A DNA stretch of 64,000 nt from SLST01 sp964458555 (GTDB taxonomy: Bacteria; Spirochaetota; Spirochaetia; DSM-27196; SLST01), in assembly GCA_964458555.1 (NCBI GenBank), contig CAYWJH010000002.1, positions 27,257-91,256 of the forward strand, given 5' to 3'. Position 1 is the stretch's first letter. Each line of letters begins with the position of its first letter. Position numbers and translations under genes: made by a program. Positions 8,578-17,149 of this stretch are shown here, piece after piece. Below the pieces are notes generated by a model. That model did not search any database. It had not been told where the DNA came from and saw only the letters and a list, made by a program, of their open reading frames with translations.

Positions 8578-10098
8578 CTACGCGCCTTCGGCGAGATGCC
8601 GATGGAACGCGGCCACGTACGCCTCGAGCCCGGGGATCTCCACGGCGGACACCCTCTCCACGTCGAGCTCGAACCGGTCGGCGAGGTCAACGGGCCGCTT
8701 CGATTCGAGCGCCGCCCACCCGAGCAGCGCCGCGCCGAACGAGGTCGCCTCCGGCATGCCGCTGAGACGGAACGTCGCATTCGGCGCGAGCGTGGCGAGC
8801 AGCGCGTTGTAGTCGCGGTTGGTGCGGAAGCCCCCCTCGGTGTAGACGGTCACCCCGGGGACCAGCCCCACGCGCTCGAGCGCGGTGATCGTCTGGATCG
8901 CGAGCGAGAGGTTGAGAACGGCGAACGCCCGACGGGTGTTCGAGAAGAGCTCGGGCGCCGCCGAGCCGTCGCGCACGGACTCGAAGGGGGAGATCTCGCC
9001 GTGGTCGACGATACGAGCCTGCGAGTCGGGGAACTGGCCGGTCCCGCGCACGACCGCCGGCAGGATGAACTCCTCGGCGTCGGCGACGACGCCCTGGTAG
9101 ACGCGAAGGTCGAAGTCGGGGAACCCTTGCATACCGAAGCGCTGCTGCAGGACGGAGGTGTACATCTCGAACTCCTGCCCGCCCATGAGGATCGATGTCT
9201 TCACCGGCTGGCGCAGCGCAGAGATGTTGTAGAAGACCGCCTTGCCTATCTCGTCCTCGGCGAAGGCGACGCGCTCCTCCGGGTGCATCGCGACGCACCA
9301 GGTCCCCGTCGAGTTCACGATGAAGTCCTCGTCGGGACGCTTGATGAGGTACGGCAGCAGCGACGAGTTCGAGTCGTGTACGCCCAGCGTCACCTTCGTC
9401 TCGGGCGAGAGCCCGGTGCGCCCGGCCACCGCCGGATCGAGCCGGCCCAGTACCGCCCCGGGGTCGTCGATCGACTCGGGAAGGAGACCGCGGACGTCCA
9501 GCGCGTCGGCGACCGACGAGTAGTCCATCCGCTCGAAGTCCAAGAGGTAGGTGTGGCAGCCGACGTAGGTAAAATCGGCCCCGCTCCGTCCGGTGAGCCG
9601 GTACGCGAGAAACTGCGGGTAGAACAGGACGTGGCCGACGCGCTTCCACGCCTCGGGCATCGAGCGCTGGAAGAAGAAAAGCGCCTTCGCGGCGTTCAGC
9701 AACGCGGGGAACTTCGGCGTGGCGGTCGCCCGCTGGAGATCGTCGGGCGACCCGCACCGCTCGTAGAAGGCCTCCTGGAAGGAATCGTCGGGCTCGTGCG
9801 TATAGTCGACGATGGGGATCGCGAGATCGCCGTCCTCACCCACGCACGCGATCGTCGCCCCGTGCGTCGCGATCGAGATGAGCCCGATCGCGTAGCGCGA
9901 GCCGAGCTGCGACAGCGTATCGAGCAGCCACTCCTCCACCGCTTCCGACGGGACCCACGGGATCCCGTCGCGCTCGACCGAATCGAAGGTCTTGCTGCGC
10001 GAATCGACGAGATCGAGCGCATCGTCGTAGACGTGCACCTTCTTGTTCGTCTTGCCTATGTCGATGACCGCTACGTAGGTCGTCTGCGTTCCGCTCAT
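8578..10098 (-). CDS. FGGY carbohydrate kinase, rhamnulokinase/fuculokinase type
   Basis: 506 residues. An FGGY sugar kinase: N-terminal VAVIDIGKTNKKVHVYD, which is the GKTN form seen in rhamnulokinase- and fuculokinase-like members; the substrate region THGATIA followed by DYTHEPD; VTLGVHDSNSSLLPY with the catalytic-position aspartate; and the ATP-side NSTGTWCVAMH and GGFRTNRDY. The start follows the aldolase stop directly (TAG-ATG). A kinase beside a class II aldolase fits a 1-phosphate ketose route (rhamnulose or fuculose 1-phosphate cleaved to dihydroxyacetone phosphate and lactaldehyde). The exact sugar is an inference. No isomerase is present. Confidence 0.85.
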   Translation of the reverse strand: MSGTQTTYVAVIDIGKTNKKVHVYDDALDLVDSRSKTFDSVERDGIPWVPSEAVEEWLLDTLSQLGSRYAIGLISIATHGATIACVGEDGDLAIPIVDYTHEPDDSFQEAFYERCGSPDDLQRATATPKFPALLNAAKALFFFQRSMPEAWKRVGHVLFYPQFLAYRLTGRSGADFTYVGCHTYLLDFERMDYSSVADALDVRGLLPESIDDPGAVLGRLDPAVAGRTGLSPETKVTLGVHDSNSSLLPYLIKRPDEDFIVNSTGTWCVAMHPEERVAFAEDEIGKAVFYNISALRQPVKTSILMGGQEFEMYTSVLQQRFGMQGFPDFDLRVYQGVVADAEEFILPAVVRGTGQFPDSQARIVDHGEISPFESVRDGSAAPELFSNTRRAFAVLNLSLAIQTITALERVGLVPGVTVYTEGGFRTNRDYNALLATLAPNATFRLSGMPEATSFGAALLGWAALESKRPVDLADRFELDVERVSAVEIPGLEAYVAAFHRHLAEGA

Positions 10099-11223
10099 CT
10101 ATGCCCCTCCGCTGATCGTCTTCCGGTAGCGCTCGACCTCCCAGCTCTCGATGAACCGGACGAGATGCTCGTCGAGCGGTCGCGCGCCGCCGAAGGATTC
10201 GGCGTAGGCGGCGATGGCGAGCTCGTCGGTGAACAGCGCCATGGCGGTGGCGGCGGCCTTCGGGGTCTCGGCCACGGCGAACGCTCCGAGTCCCTCGACG
10301 GCGAAGATCCGCGGCTCTGAGCCGTGCTCGCTCGTGTACGAGGTGATCTGCGAACGCAGGCCGGCGGCCGCGTTGGCGGGCGTACCCGGCAGGTAGATAG
10401 GCGCCGATCCGGCGTAGACGATGTGGTCGGGCGTGAAGGCGCCGGCGAGCGGCTCGAACGCCTCGCGAGACTCGACCCGGCGCGCGAGCTCGGCGTTGGC
10501 GGCGAACTCGACCGCGACCTCGCCGTGCCAGGCCGTCTCGATCGCGGCGAGCCACCGGTCGCGCGCCGCCTCGTCGGCGTCGACCGCGGAGGGGTCGGGC
10601 TCGCGAACGAGTGCGCCTCGTATCGTGCGCTCGACGTCGCGGTGGAGCGCGCGGATCTCCTCGGCGCTCTCGCCGGTGACGACGAGGCCGTGGTTCTGCA
10701 GCATCACGAGGCGCGGAAACTCGCCCTGCGCCTCCGCGTAACGCGTCGCAAGCCGTCGCATTTCGAGCGCGAGGATGTACCCGGGCTCGATCGCCGGAAC
10801 CCAGAGCAGTCGCTCGCCGAAGAGCCGGCGCGCGGCAGCCTCGCCGTCCTGCGCGCAGGTCAGGCCGTTCACGAGCGAGGGATGCGTGTGAATGACGTAG
10901 GGATACGGGAACAGATCGTGCATGAGCGTTTCCACGCTCGGTCGCTTCTCCTCGCCCTCCTCGCGCGCGGCCATGAGGTCGGCGAGCGTCGCCGCCTCGC
11001 GCTCGGCGGGGTCCTGGGGATACGACGCCTCCCACGTCTTCGCGAGCTCGGCGCGCCGCATGCGCGCAAAGCCCTCCGGCCCGATCGACCCGAGCGGAAA
11101 GCCGCTCGCCTTGATGGAGAGCGTCGAATCGTCTTTGTACGACGTGTTTCCGCCCCCGGCGAGCACCCACCGCGGGTCCGATCCGTACTCCCGCGACAAT
11201 TCGACAAGTTGCTCAAGACTCAT
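10099..11223 (-). CDS. Class II aldolase, RhaD-like aldolase domain without the dehydrogenase domain
   Basis: 374 residues. The N-terminus SDPRWVLAGGGNTSYKD matches the start of the large RhaD family, in which an aldolase is fused to a short-chain dehydrogenase (about 680-700 residues). Here the protein ends after the aldolase part. Zinc-binding histidines are visible in YVIHTHPSLVNG, and the catalytic region continues with LVMLQNHGLVVTG. It likely cleaves a ketose 1-phosphate into dihydroxyacetone phosphate and an aldehyde. The ATG at 11223 has GGAGGT 6 nt upstream and lies inside the 3' end of pyrC, so translation is coupled to it. The kinase follows without a gap. Confidence 0.82.
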   Translation of the reverse strand: MSLEQLVELSREYGSDPRWVLAGGGNTSYKDDSTLSIKASGFPLGSIGPEGFARMRRAELAKTWEASYPQDPAEREAATLADLMAAREEGEEKRPSVETLMHDLFPYPYVIHTHPSLVNGLTCAQDGEAAARRLFGERLLWVPAIEPGYILALEMRRLATRYAEAQGEFPRLVMLQNHGLVVTGESAEEIRALHRDVERTIRGALVREPDPSAVDADEAARDRWLAAIETAWHGEVAVEFAANAELARRVESREAFEPLAGAFTPDHIVYAGSAPIYLPGTPANAAAGLRSQITSYTSEHGSEPRIFAVEGLGAFAVAETPKAAATAMALFTDELAIAAYAESFGGARPLDEHLVRFIESWEVERYRKTISGGA

Positions 11224-12322
11224 AGTTACCTCCGTCGTCGAGCGCGTACTTGAGGCGCTCGCTCGCGCAGAACGGTACCACACCCTCGCAGACATCGGGA
11301 ACAACCCACGGGGAGTCGACGAGCCGGATGGCCGCGTCGTTCAGCGGAAGCCGATAAAACTCCGCGCCGTAACGCGAGACGAAGGACTCCAGGCTGGGCC
11401 GATGGGAGCGTGCACGCTCGCCGCTCGCTCCGCCCGCTGCCGCCGCACGAGGGTCCGCGGACCCCGCCGCGGCCTCGGTCAGCGGCACACCCGCGTTCTC
11501 GAAGATCTCCGCGAGCAGGGGAATAGCCACAGGAGCGGTGTAGACGCCGGCGCAGCCGCAGGCGGCCTCCTTCGCCTCGCGAGGATGGGGAGCGCTGTCG
11601 GATCCGAAGAAAACGCGCGGGTCGCCGGAGAAGACCGCGTCGCGGATGGCCTGGCGGTCGCGCTCGCGCTTTGCGATCGGTTTGCAGAAATGGTGCGGAC
11701 GCAGCTCGTCGCCCACCACGTCGTCGAGCGTCAGGAGGAGATGGTGCACCGTGACCGTCGCCGCGACCGTCTCCGGAAGCGAGGCGAGCATCTCGATCGC
11801 GGCCGCGGAGCTCACGTGCTCGACGACGACGCGCAACTGAGGAAACCGCGACGCGATCCGCTCGATGTGCGGCAGATACGCCTCCTCGCGCTCGAGCGAG
11901 AAGACACCGGGCTCTTCGGCGTGGACCTCGAGCACGAGGTCTCGTTCCTCCATCGCCTCGAAGACGGGGTAGAGCGGCTCGACCGCGCTCACGCCGTCGG
12001 CGGAGTTGGTCGTGACGCCCTGCGGATAGAGCTTCCCGCCGATCGCGCCGGCTTCGGTGAGCGCGGCGACCTCGCGCGGATCGAGCGAGGGCACGACCTT
12101 GAAGGTCATCAGCGGCTCGAGGCTGCGGCCCGGCGGCACCTCCGCGAGGATCTCCTCGCGGTACCGGCGCAGCGCGTCCGGGGTGGTGACCGGCGGCACG
12201 ATATTGGGCATGACGAGCGCGCGGGCGCACCATCGGCTCGTCTCGCGAACGACCGGCGCGAGCGCGGGGGCCTGTCTGAGGTGAACGTGAAAGTCGTCGG
12301 GGGCACGAAAGCTTACTGCCAT
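11213..12322 (-). CDS. pyrC: Dihydroorotase
   Basis: 369 residues. A zinc amidohydrolase that closes carbamoyl-aspartate to dihydroorotate in pyrimidine synthesis. The class is the homodimeric PyrC type: DDFHVHLR metal motif at the N-terminus, the carbamylated-lysine region GGKLYPQGVTTNS, VLEVHAEEPG, VVVEHVSS, and FFGSDSAPHPREAKE with the catalytic aspartate. Length is close to family norm. The promoter TAGACT lies 6 nt before the ATG and there is no ribosome site, so the mRNA may be leaderless. Its last 11 bases overlap the aldolase start, which places a pyrimidine enzyme in one transcript with a sugar catabolic pair. Confidence 0.93.
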   Translation of the reverse strand: MAVSFRAPDDFHVHLRQAPALAPVVRETSRWCARALVMPNIVPPVTTPDALRRYREEILAEVPPGRSLEPLMTFKVVPSLDPREVAALTEAGAIGGKLYPQGVTTNSADGVSAVEPLYPVFEAMEERDLVLEVHAEEPGVFSLEREEAYLPHIERIASRFPQLRVVVEHVSSAAAIEMLASLPETVAATVTVHHLLLTLDDVVGDELRPHHFCKPIAKRERDRQAIRDAVFSGDPRVFFGSDSAPHPREAKEAACGCAGVYTAPVAIPLLAEIFENAGVPLTEAAAGSADPRAAAAGGASGERARSHRPSLESFVSRYGAEFYRLPLNDAAIRLVDSPWVVPDVCEGVVPFCASERLKYALDDGGNYES

Positions 12323-12328
12323 GCGCGT

Positions 12329-12334
12329 AGTCTA
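12329..12334 (-). promoter_or_regulatory. pyrC -10 element
   Basis: TAGACT on the minus strand at 12334-12329, ending 6 nt before the pyrC ATG (12322). The -35 region is a poor match. It lies back to back with the promoter of the HD-domain gene. Confidence 0.45.
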
Positions 12335-12352
12335 CCGCGACCGGGGCTTCGG

Positions 12353-12381
12353 TAGACAGCACCCGGGGGCCTCGCTATCTT
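12353..12381 (+). promoter_or_regulatory. Promoter of the HD-domain gene
   Basis: TAGACA (12353-12358) and TATCTT (12376-12381) with a 17-bp spacer. The -10 ends 8 nt before the ATG at 12390, so transcription should begin within two bases of the start codon. Confidence 0.6.
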
Positions 12382-12389
12382 AGGCGTGC

Positions 12390-13478
12390 ATGGACGTCCT
12401 CGCCGAGCTCCGCGCCTCCACGCAGTGGTACTACTCCTCGTTCTCGGCGCTCGACCAGTACTTTGGTCGTGACGAGCAGCGGGTGCTCTGCGTTACGGTG
12501 GAAGGCGACATCATCACGCTCGCCAAGGCGGTGCCCGGGCTCGAGTTCCCCGGGGTTCCGCACGCCGACGCGGCTGTCTGGGACGATGGGCGGCGGATCT
12601 ATTTCCGCTGCATCGAGCCGGAAACAAAGCCCCGCGCGCAGGCGTTCCGGCCGCTCAACCTGCTCTACGATCCGGCCCGCGAGCGCTACCTCGACCCGTA
12701 CGACGACTACCGGGCGCTGCGCAGCGAGGAGCTCGAGCGGACCGACGAGCCGATCGATCCGGCGCACCGAATCATGGACGCGGCGATCGCGATCTCGCGT
12801 TATGCATATCGCCTCGCCGAACCGCTCGAGCCGCTCTCCCGGTTCCCCGAGCTGGCACCCGAGACGCTTCGATCGCTACTCACGCAGGTTTTCACCGGCC
12901 CGTTCCCGCAGGAGGGGCTGCGGCTCCTCGACGAGCACGGCTTCATCGACACCTATCTGCCCGAGCTCACGGCGATGAAGGGCACCTCGCACTCGAAAGA
13001 GCACCATCCCGAAGGCGACGTCTGGAACCACTCGCTCGAGACCTTCCGTTACCGCCGTTCGCACGACCTCGCGCTCACGCTGGGGCTGCTCCTCCACGAC
13101 GCAGGGAAGCCCCTCGCGGTCCCCCGCGGAGGACGAAAGTTCGACGGACACGCAGAGATCGGAGCGAAGCTCGCGGCCAGGCTCCTGCGTCGGCTCGACT
13201 TCGCCGAAGAGCTCGTGGAGGACGTGTTCTGGCTCGTGTCGAAGCACATGTTCCCGGGGGCGCTCCACCTGCTGCCGACGTTCCGCACCGAGCGCCTCAT
13301 GGCCGACGAGCGCTTCCCGGTACTCCTCGAGCTCTATCGCTGCGACCTCGAATCGACCTACCGTGGGCCCGACGGGTACTATCGCGCCTGCAAGATCTAT
13401 CGCGACTTCATCAAGCACAGCGCGAATCCGTACCGGAGCGCCGACGGGAAGAAGCTCGTGCGTCTCTACGTGGACTGA
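12390..13478 (+). CDS. HD-domain protein related to CCA-adding enzymes, nucleotidyltransferase head degenerate
   Basis: 362 residues. The C-terminal half is an HD phosphohydrolase-like domain: KEHHPEGDVWNHSLETF, then LGLLLHDAGKP with the HD pair, and HAEIGAKLAARLLRRL. This set is that of the HD part of bacterial CCA tRNA nucleotidyltransferases. The N-terminal part keeps the RDFTINALAYDP-like block in altered form (AFRPLNLLYDP followed by YLDPYDDYRALR), yet the GS..R and DxD catalytic motifs are absent. It is probably a CCA-enzyme relative that has lost nucleotide transfer and kept phosphohydrolase activity. The substrate is unknown. Start chosen at ATG just downstream of a good promoter. Confidence 0.78.
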   Translation: MDVLAELRASTQWYYSSFSALDQYFGRDEQRVLCVTVEGDIITLAKAVPGLEFPGVPHADAAVWDDGRRIYFRCIEPETKPRAQAFRPLNLLYDPARERYLDPYDDYRALRSEELERTDEPIDPAHRIMDAAIAISRYAYRLAEPLEPLSRFPELAPETLRSLLTQVFTGPFPQEGLRLLDEHGFIDTYLPELTAMKGTSHSKEHHPEGDVWNHSLETFRYRRSHDLALTLGLLLHDAGKPLAVPRGGRKFDGHAEIGAKLAARLLRRLDFAEELVEDVFWLVSKHMFPGALHLLPTFRTERLMADERFPVLLELYRCDLESTYRGPDGYYRACKIYRDFIKHSANPYRSADGKKLVRLYVD

Positions 13479-13539
13479 GCGCGCCGACGCCGCCTGGTCC
13501 GGCCTCGCCGCGGCGGTCCGTGACGCTGCGGTCGCGCGG

Positions 13540-14316
13540 CTACCGCTCGGCGGTCGTCCGCATCCCGATCTCGTACAGACCGCGCAACGTCAGCCACGGC
13601 TCCACACGCGAGACCTTCGTGCACCGGCCGGCGATGAGCCCCGCCTCGCCGCCGGTGGCGAGCACGAGCGGCTCCGCCGGCGCGAGCTCGGCGGCGATCC
13701 CGGTGACCATCGCATCCACGAGACCCGCGTACCCGTTCACGACGCCCGAGCGCAGCGAGGCCACCGTATTCGTGCCGATGTAGCGCTCCGGCGGCTCGAG
13801 GTCCACCATCGGCAGCGCGGCGGTGTGAGAGATCAGCCCGTTGACACCGGTCGTCACGCCCGGCGCGATGGCGACGCCCCGGACGCGCGCGTCGGCGTCG
13901 ACAGCGGTGAACGTCAGCGCGGTCCCGAAGTCGACGACGATCGACGCGCCGCCCGCGATCGCGAACCCGCCGGCGGCGTTGGCGATCAGGTCACCGCCCA
14001 CTTCGGCAGGATCGTCGGTGCGGATTGAAACCGGCAGGTCGAGGCTCGCGCTCACCACGACCGGCTCGATACCGAGCAGCCGCGCCACCCCGTCGTGGAC
14101 CGCGGTCGTGAGCGCGGGAACCACGCTCGAGATCACCGCCGCGCGGACCGAGGAGGCGTCCACGTCGTCGAAGGCGAAGAGCTCGCGAAGATGCAGCAGC
14201 ACCTCGTCGGGGGTGCGCTGCGTCCGGCTCGCGAGTCGCCAGTGATGGACGAGCTCGCGGTCGCGCACGAGGCCGACCGCGATGTTGGTGTTGCCGGCGT
14301 CGATGGTGAGGATCAT
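13540..14316 (-). CDS. coaX: Type III pantothenate kinase
   Basis: 258 residues. It phosphorylates pantothenate, the first step of coenzyme A synthesis. The family motifs are visible: MILTIDAGNTNIAVG (DxGNTN phosphate loop), GGDLIANAAGG in place of the usual G-DR-xN block, and VVDFGTALTF. The catalytic aspartate of the GD motif is present; the neighbouring Arg is replaced by Leu. The ATG at 14316 overlaps the thrC stop (ATGA), so it is the distal gene of lysC-thrC-coaX. Upstream in-frame codons exist but do not align with the family. Confidence 0.9.
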   Translation of the reverse strand: MILTIDAGNTNIAVGLVRDRELVHHWRLASRTQRTPDEVLLHLRELFAFDDVDASSVRAAVISSVVPALTTAVHDGVARLLGIEPVVVSASLDLPVSIRTDDPAEVGGDLIANAAGGFAIAGGASIVVDFGTALTFTAVDADARVRGVAIAPGVTTGVNGLISHTAALPMVDLEPPERYIGTNTVASLRSGVVNGYAGLVDAMVTGIAAELAPAEPLVLATGGEAGLIAGRCTKVSRVEPWLTLRGLYEIGMRTTAER

Positions 14317-15641
14317 CGGTCCGTTCCGTCGGCGAAGCGCTCGAGGAGCCACGGACGCAGCGCGTCCAGCGAGGCTTCCATGTTCGACGCGCGCTTCTCG
14401 CGCCGCATCGCCTCCGCGAGGCGCTCGGGCAGCGCCGGGCGCGCGCCGGTCGCGCGCTCCACGACCTCGCCGAACTTGGCCGGATGCGCGGTGGCGAGCG
14501 TGATGACGCTCGCGTCCGACGCGCCCTCGCCGTCGAGGTAGCGCTCTGCGGCGCAGACGCCGGCTGCGGTGTGCGGGTCGAGGAACACGCCGTGCTCCCG
14601 GTGGTGGCGGCGCATCGTATCGAGCATCTCCTCGTCGGTGACCGTCTCGCCGCCCACCATCGCGCGCATGTCCTGGTAGTCGGCGCCGAAGATCTCGAGC
14701 AACCGCTCGAAATTGCTGGGGTTACCCACGTCCATCGCGTTCGCGAGCGTACGCATGCTCGGCCGCGCACGGTAGATCCCGCTCGCGAGGTACTCGGGCA
14801 CGACGTCGTTGATGTTCGTCGCCGCGATGAACCCGGAGACGGGCAGCCCCCACCGCCACGCGAGGATCCCCGCGGTGAGGTTGCCGAAGTTCCCGCTTGG
14901 CACGCAGAAGACGACGTCGCTCGCGATCCGCGACCGGAGCCTGATGAACGCGTCGATGTAGTAGAACGCCTGCGGAATGAGGCGGCCCAGGTTGATCGAG
15001 TTGGCCGACGTCAGGTGCGCCCGCTGCGCGAGCTCGCGGTCGGTGAAGGCCTCCTTCACCATGCGCTGGCAGTCGTCGAAGGAGCCGGTGACCTCGAGCG
15101 CGTGAATGTTGTCGCCGACCGTCGTCAGCTGCTGCTCCTGCAGCGGGCTCACGCGCCCGGAGGGATAGAGGATCACGACGTCAATGCCGGGACGGTTGTG
15201 AAAGGCGCGCGCCACCGCGCTGCCGGTATCGCCGGAGGTCGCGGTGAGAATGACGGCACGGTGATCGGCGCCGGCGAGCAGGTGCTCCATCGACGCCGCG
15301 AGGAAGCTCGCCCCGAAGTCCTTGAAGGCGCACGAGGGGCCGTGGAAGAGCTCGAGCAGCAGGATCTGGTCGGTGAGCGAGACGAGACGCGGCTCGAACG
15401 GGAAGGCGCGGCGACAGACCTCGCTCGCCGCCTCCGCGTCGAAGGTTTCGGGCAGCAGCTCGTGGACGAGCTCCGCGGTAATCTCGACGAACGGACGGTC
15501 GGCGGGGCTGCGCAGGATGATCTCGCGCAAGCGGGGCTCGGAGACGGGATGGTAGAGACCGCCGTCGGGGGCGAGCCCGGTGAAGATCGCCTCGCGGAAG
15601 TCCACGACGCGGCTGCGGTCGCGGGTCGAGTAGAAGTTCAT
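14313..15641 (-). CDS. thrC: Threonine synthase
   Basis: 442 residues. It converts O-phosphohomoserine to threonine with pyridoxal phosphate. N-terminal MNFYSTRD and DFREAIFTGLAPDGGLYHP are typical of the longer (about 430-470 residue) form. GPSCAFKDFGASFL carries the PLP lysine, and TATSGDTGSAVARAF and VVFCVPSGNFGNLTAG follow. It overlaps lysC upstream (ATGA) and coaX downstream. Homoserine kinase and homoserine dehydrogenase are not nearby. Confidence 0.95.
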   Translation of the reverse strand: MNFYSTRDRSRVVDFREAIFTGLAPDGGLYHPVSEPRLREIILRSPADRPFVEITAELVHELLPETFDAEAASEVCRRAFPFEPRLVSLTDQILLLELFHGPSCAFKDFGASFLAASMEHLLAGADHRAVILTATSGDTGSAVARAFHNRPGIDVVILYPSGRVSPLQEQQLTTVGDNIHALEVTGSFDDCQRMVKEAFTDRELAQRAHLTSANSINLGRLIPQAFYYIDAFIRLRSRIASDVVFCVPSGNFGNLTAGILAWRWGLPVSGFIAATNINDVVPEYLASGIYRARPSMRTLANAMDVGNPSNFERLLEIFGADYQDMRAMVGGETVTDEEMLDTMRRHHREHGVFLDPHTAAGVCAAERYLDGEGASDASVITLATAHPAKFGEVVERATGARPALPERLAEAMRREKRASNMEASLDALRPWLLERFADGTDR

Positions 15642-17056
15642 CGCGCGCTCCTGCCGGCCCGGCTCTGATCGCCCCCGGGCCGGTCACCCGCGAAGAAGGC
15701 ACGGTGCACGACCTTGAGCGTCTGCTCGCGGTCTCGACCATGGACGACAAAGGATATATTCATCTCCGAGGATCCCTGCGCGATCGCGAGCACGTTGATC
15801 GCCGCTTCGCCGAGCGCCTGAAACAGCCAGCCGGAGATGCCCGGTTTGCCGCGCATGTTCTCGCCGATCACCGCGACGATCTCCAGGTCTCGCTCGACGG
15901 CGACCCGCTGGATGACCTTACGGTGGAGCTCCTGGACGAGCTCGGTCTCGAGCGCCCGTTTCGCGCGTGGCGCATCGGCATCCGGGATAACGAAACAGAT
16001 GCTGTGCTCAGAAGACGCCTGCGAAATCATGACGATGTTGATCTTCGCCGCGGCGAGCGTGGAGAAAATGCGCCCGGCGATTCCCGGAAGCCCGACCATG
16101 CCGCCGCCCTCGATGTTGAGCAGCGCGACGTTCTCGATGGACGCGATGCCGGTGATGTATTCGGCCTGCGAGCTCGTATGCGCGGCGATCTGCGTGCCTG
16201 CCGCGTCCGGGTTGAGCGTGTTCTTGATCCACAGCGGGATCCCCTTCTCGACCGCAGGGACCATCGTGTACGGGTGAATGACCTTCGCGCCGAAGTACGA
16301 GAGCTCCATCGCCTCCTGGTAACTGATCTCAGGGAGCACGAAGGCGCCCGGTACGAACCGGGGGTCGGCGCTGTAGACGCCGTCGACGTCGGTCCAGATC
16401 TCGATCGCGCTCGCCTCGGTGCCGGCGCCGACGATGGAAGCGGTGTAGTCGCTGCCGTTGCGCCCGAGCGTCGTGGTGACGCCCGTCTCGGTGGCCGCGA
16501 TGAATCCGGTAACGACGGGCAGGTCCTCACCGTCAAGGTTGGCGCGGATGAGCTCGTAGCTGCGCGCGAAGTCCACCGTCGCGCTGCCGTGGTTGTCGTC
16601 GGTGCGGATGATCTCACGCGCATCCACGTACCGCGAAGGCAGGCCGCGCGCCGCCATAGCCGCGGCCACGATGACGCAGTTCAGCCGCTCGCCGTAGCCG
16701 ACGATGAGGTCCTGGGTGCGCGCGGTGCACTCGCGGACGAGTCTGACGCCGTGCAGCAGCTCGCCCACCTCCTCGCAGAGCTGCTCGACCTGCGCGACGA
16801 GCGCGACGTCGTCGGGGCAGAGCGTGCGGGCGCTTGTGACGTGGCGCTCGCGCACCGTCTCCATGCGCTCGACGTATCCGTCGTAGCCCGCCGCAGCCTC
16901 GCCGGCGGCGTCGAGCAGCAGGTCGGTGACGCCCCTCATCGCCGAGAAGACGGCGCATACGCGTTCGTCGTGCTCGGCGTGTTCGATGGCGTCTATGACG
17001 CGGGAGATACGCTCGGGATCGGCGACCGAGCTCCCGCCGAATTTCATTATCTTCAT
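15638..17056 (-). CDS. lysC: Aspartate kinase with C-terminal ACT domains
   Basis: 472 residues. It phosphorylates aspartate, the entry step to lysine, threonine and methionine. The start MKIMKFGGSSV gives the KFGG(S/T)SV nucleotide motif; long open frame upstream of this ATG is not protein-like. Catalytic-domain blocks include TLGRNGSDYTASIVGA, WTDVDGVYSADPR and FGAKVIHPYTM. From about residue 310 two ACT regulatory domains follow (VALLNIEGGGMVGLPGIAGRIF and the later VIGENMRGKPGISGWLF), which usually give feedback inhibition by lysine or threonine. A weak GGAG ribosome site is upstream. It heads lysC-thrC-coaX. Confidence 0.95.
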   Translation of the reverse strand: MKIMKFGGSSVADPERISRVIDAIEHAEHDERVCAVFSAMRGVTDLLLDAAGEAAAGYDGYVERMETVRERHVTSARTLCPDDVALVAQVEQLCEEVGELLHGVRLVRECTARTQDLIVGYGERLNCVIVAAAMAARGLPSRYVDAREIIRTDDNHGSATVDFARSYELIRANLDGEDLPVVTGFIAATETGVTTTLGRNGSDYTASIVGAGTEASAIEIWTDVDGVYSADPRFVPGAFVLPEISYQEAMELSYFGAKVIHPYTMVPAVEKGIPLWIKNTLNPDAAGTQIAAHTSSQAEYITGIASIENVALLNIEGGGMVGLPGIAGRIFSTLAAAKINIVMISQASSEHSICFVIPDADAPRAKRALETELVQELHRKVIQRVAVERDLEIVAVIGENMRGKPGISGWLFQALGEAAINVLAIAQGSSEMNISFVVHGRDREQTLKVVHRAFFAGDRPGGDQSRAGRSAR

Positions 17057-17121
17057 CGCAGGACTCCGGGGGCGGATTTCATGAGAAATTCGTGACGACG
17101 TGGAAGTCGTCGCCGGTTCAG

Positions 17122-17149
17122 AGTATGATGAAGGTCGCCTGATGCGCAA
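17122..17149 (-). promoter_or_regulatory. Candidate lysC promoter, overlapping a divergent promoter
   Basis: On the minus strand TTGCGC (17149-17144), 16 bp and CATACT (17127-17122). The leader to lysC would be about 60 nt. On the plus strand TATGAT at 17124-17129 uses the same bases and could serve the secreted-protein gene starting at 17142. Confidence 0.35.

Noticed and set aside
8170..10320. Long plus-strand open frame (about 700 codons) opposite the FGGY kinase
   Set aside because: It mirrors the kinase codons in antisense, is rich in Arg/Val/Glu, has no ribosome site or domain, and the opposite strand carries full FGGY motifs. High GC makes such long antisense frames common.
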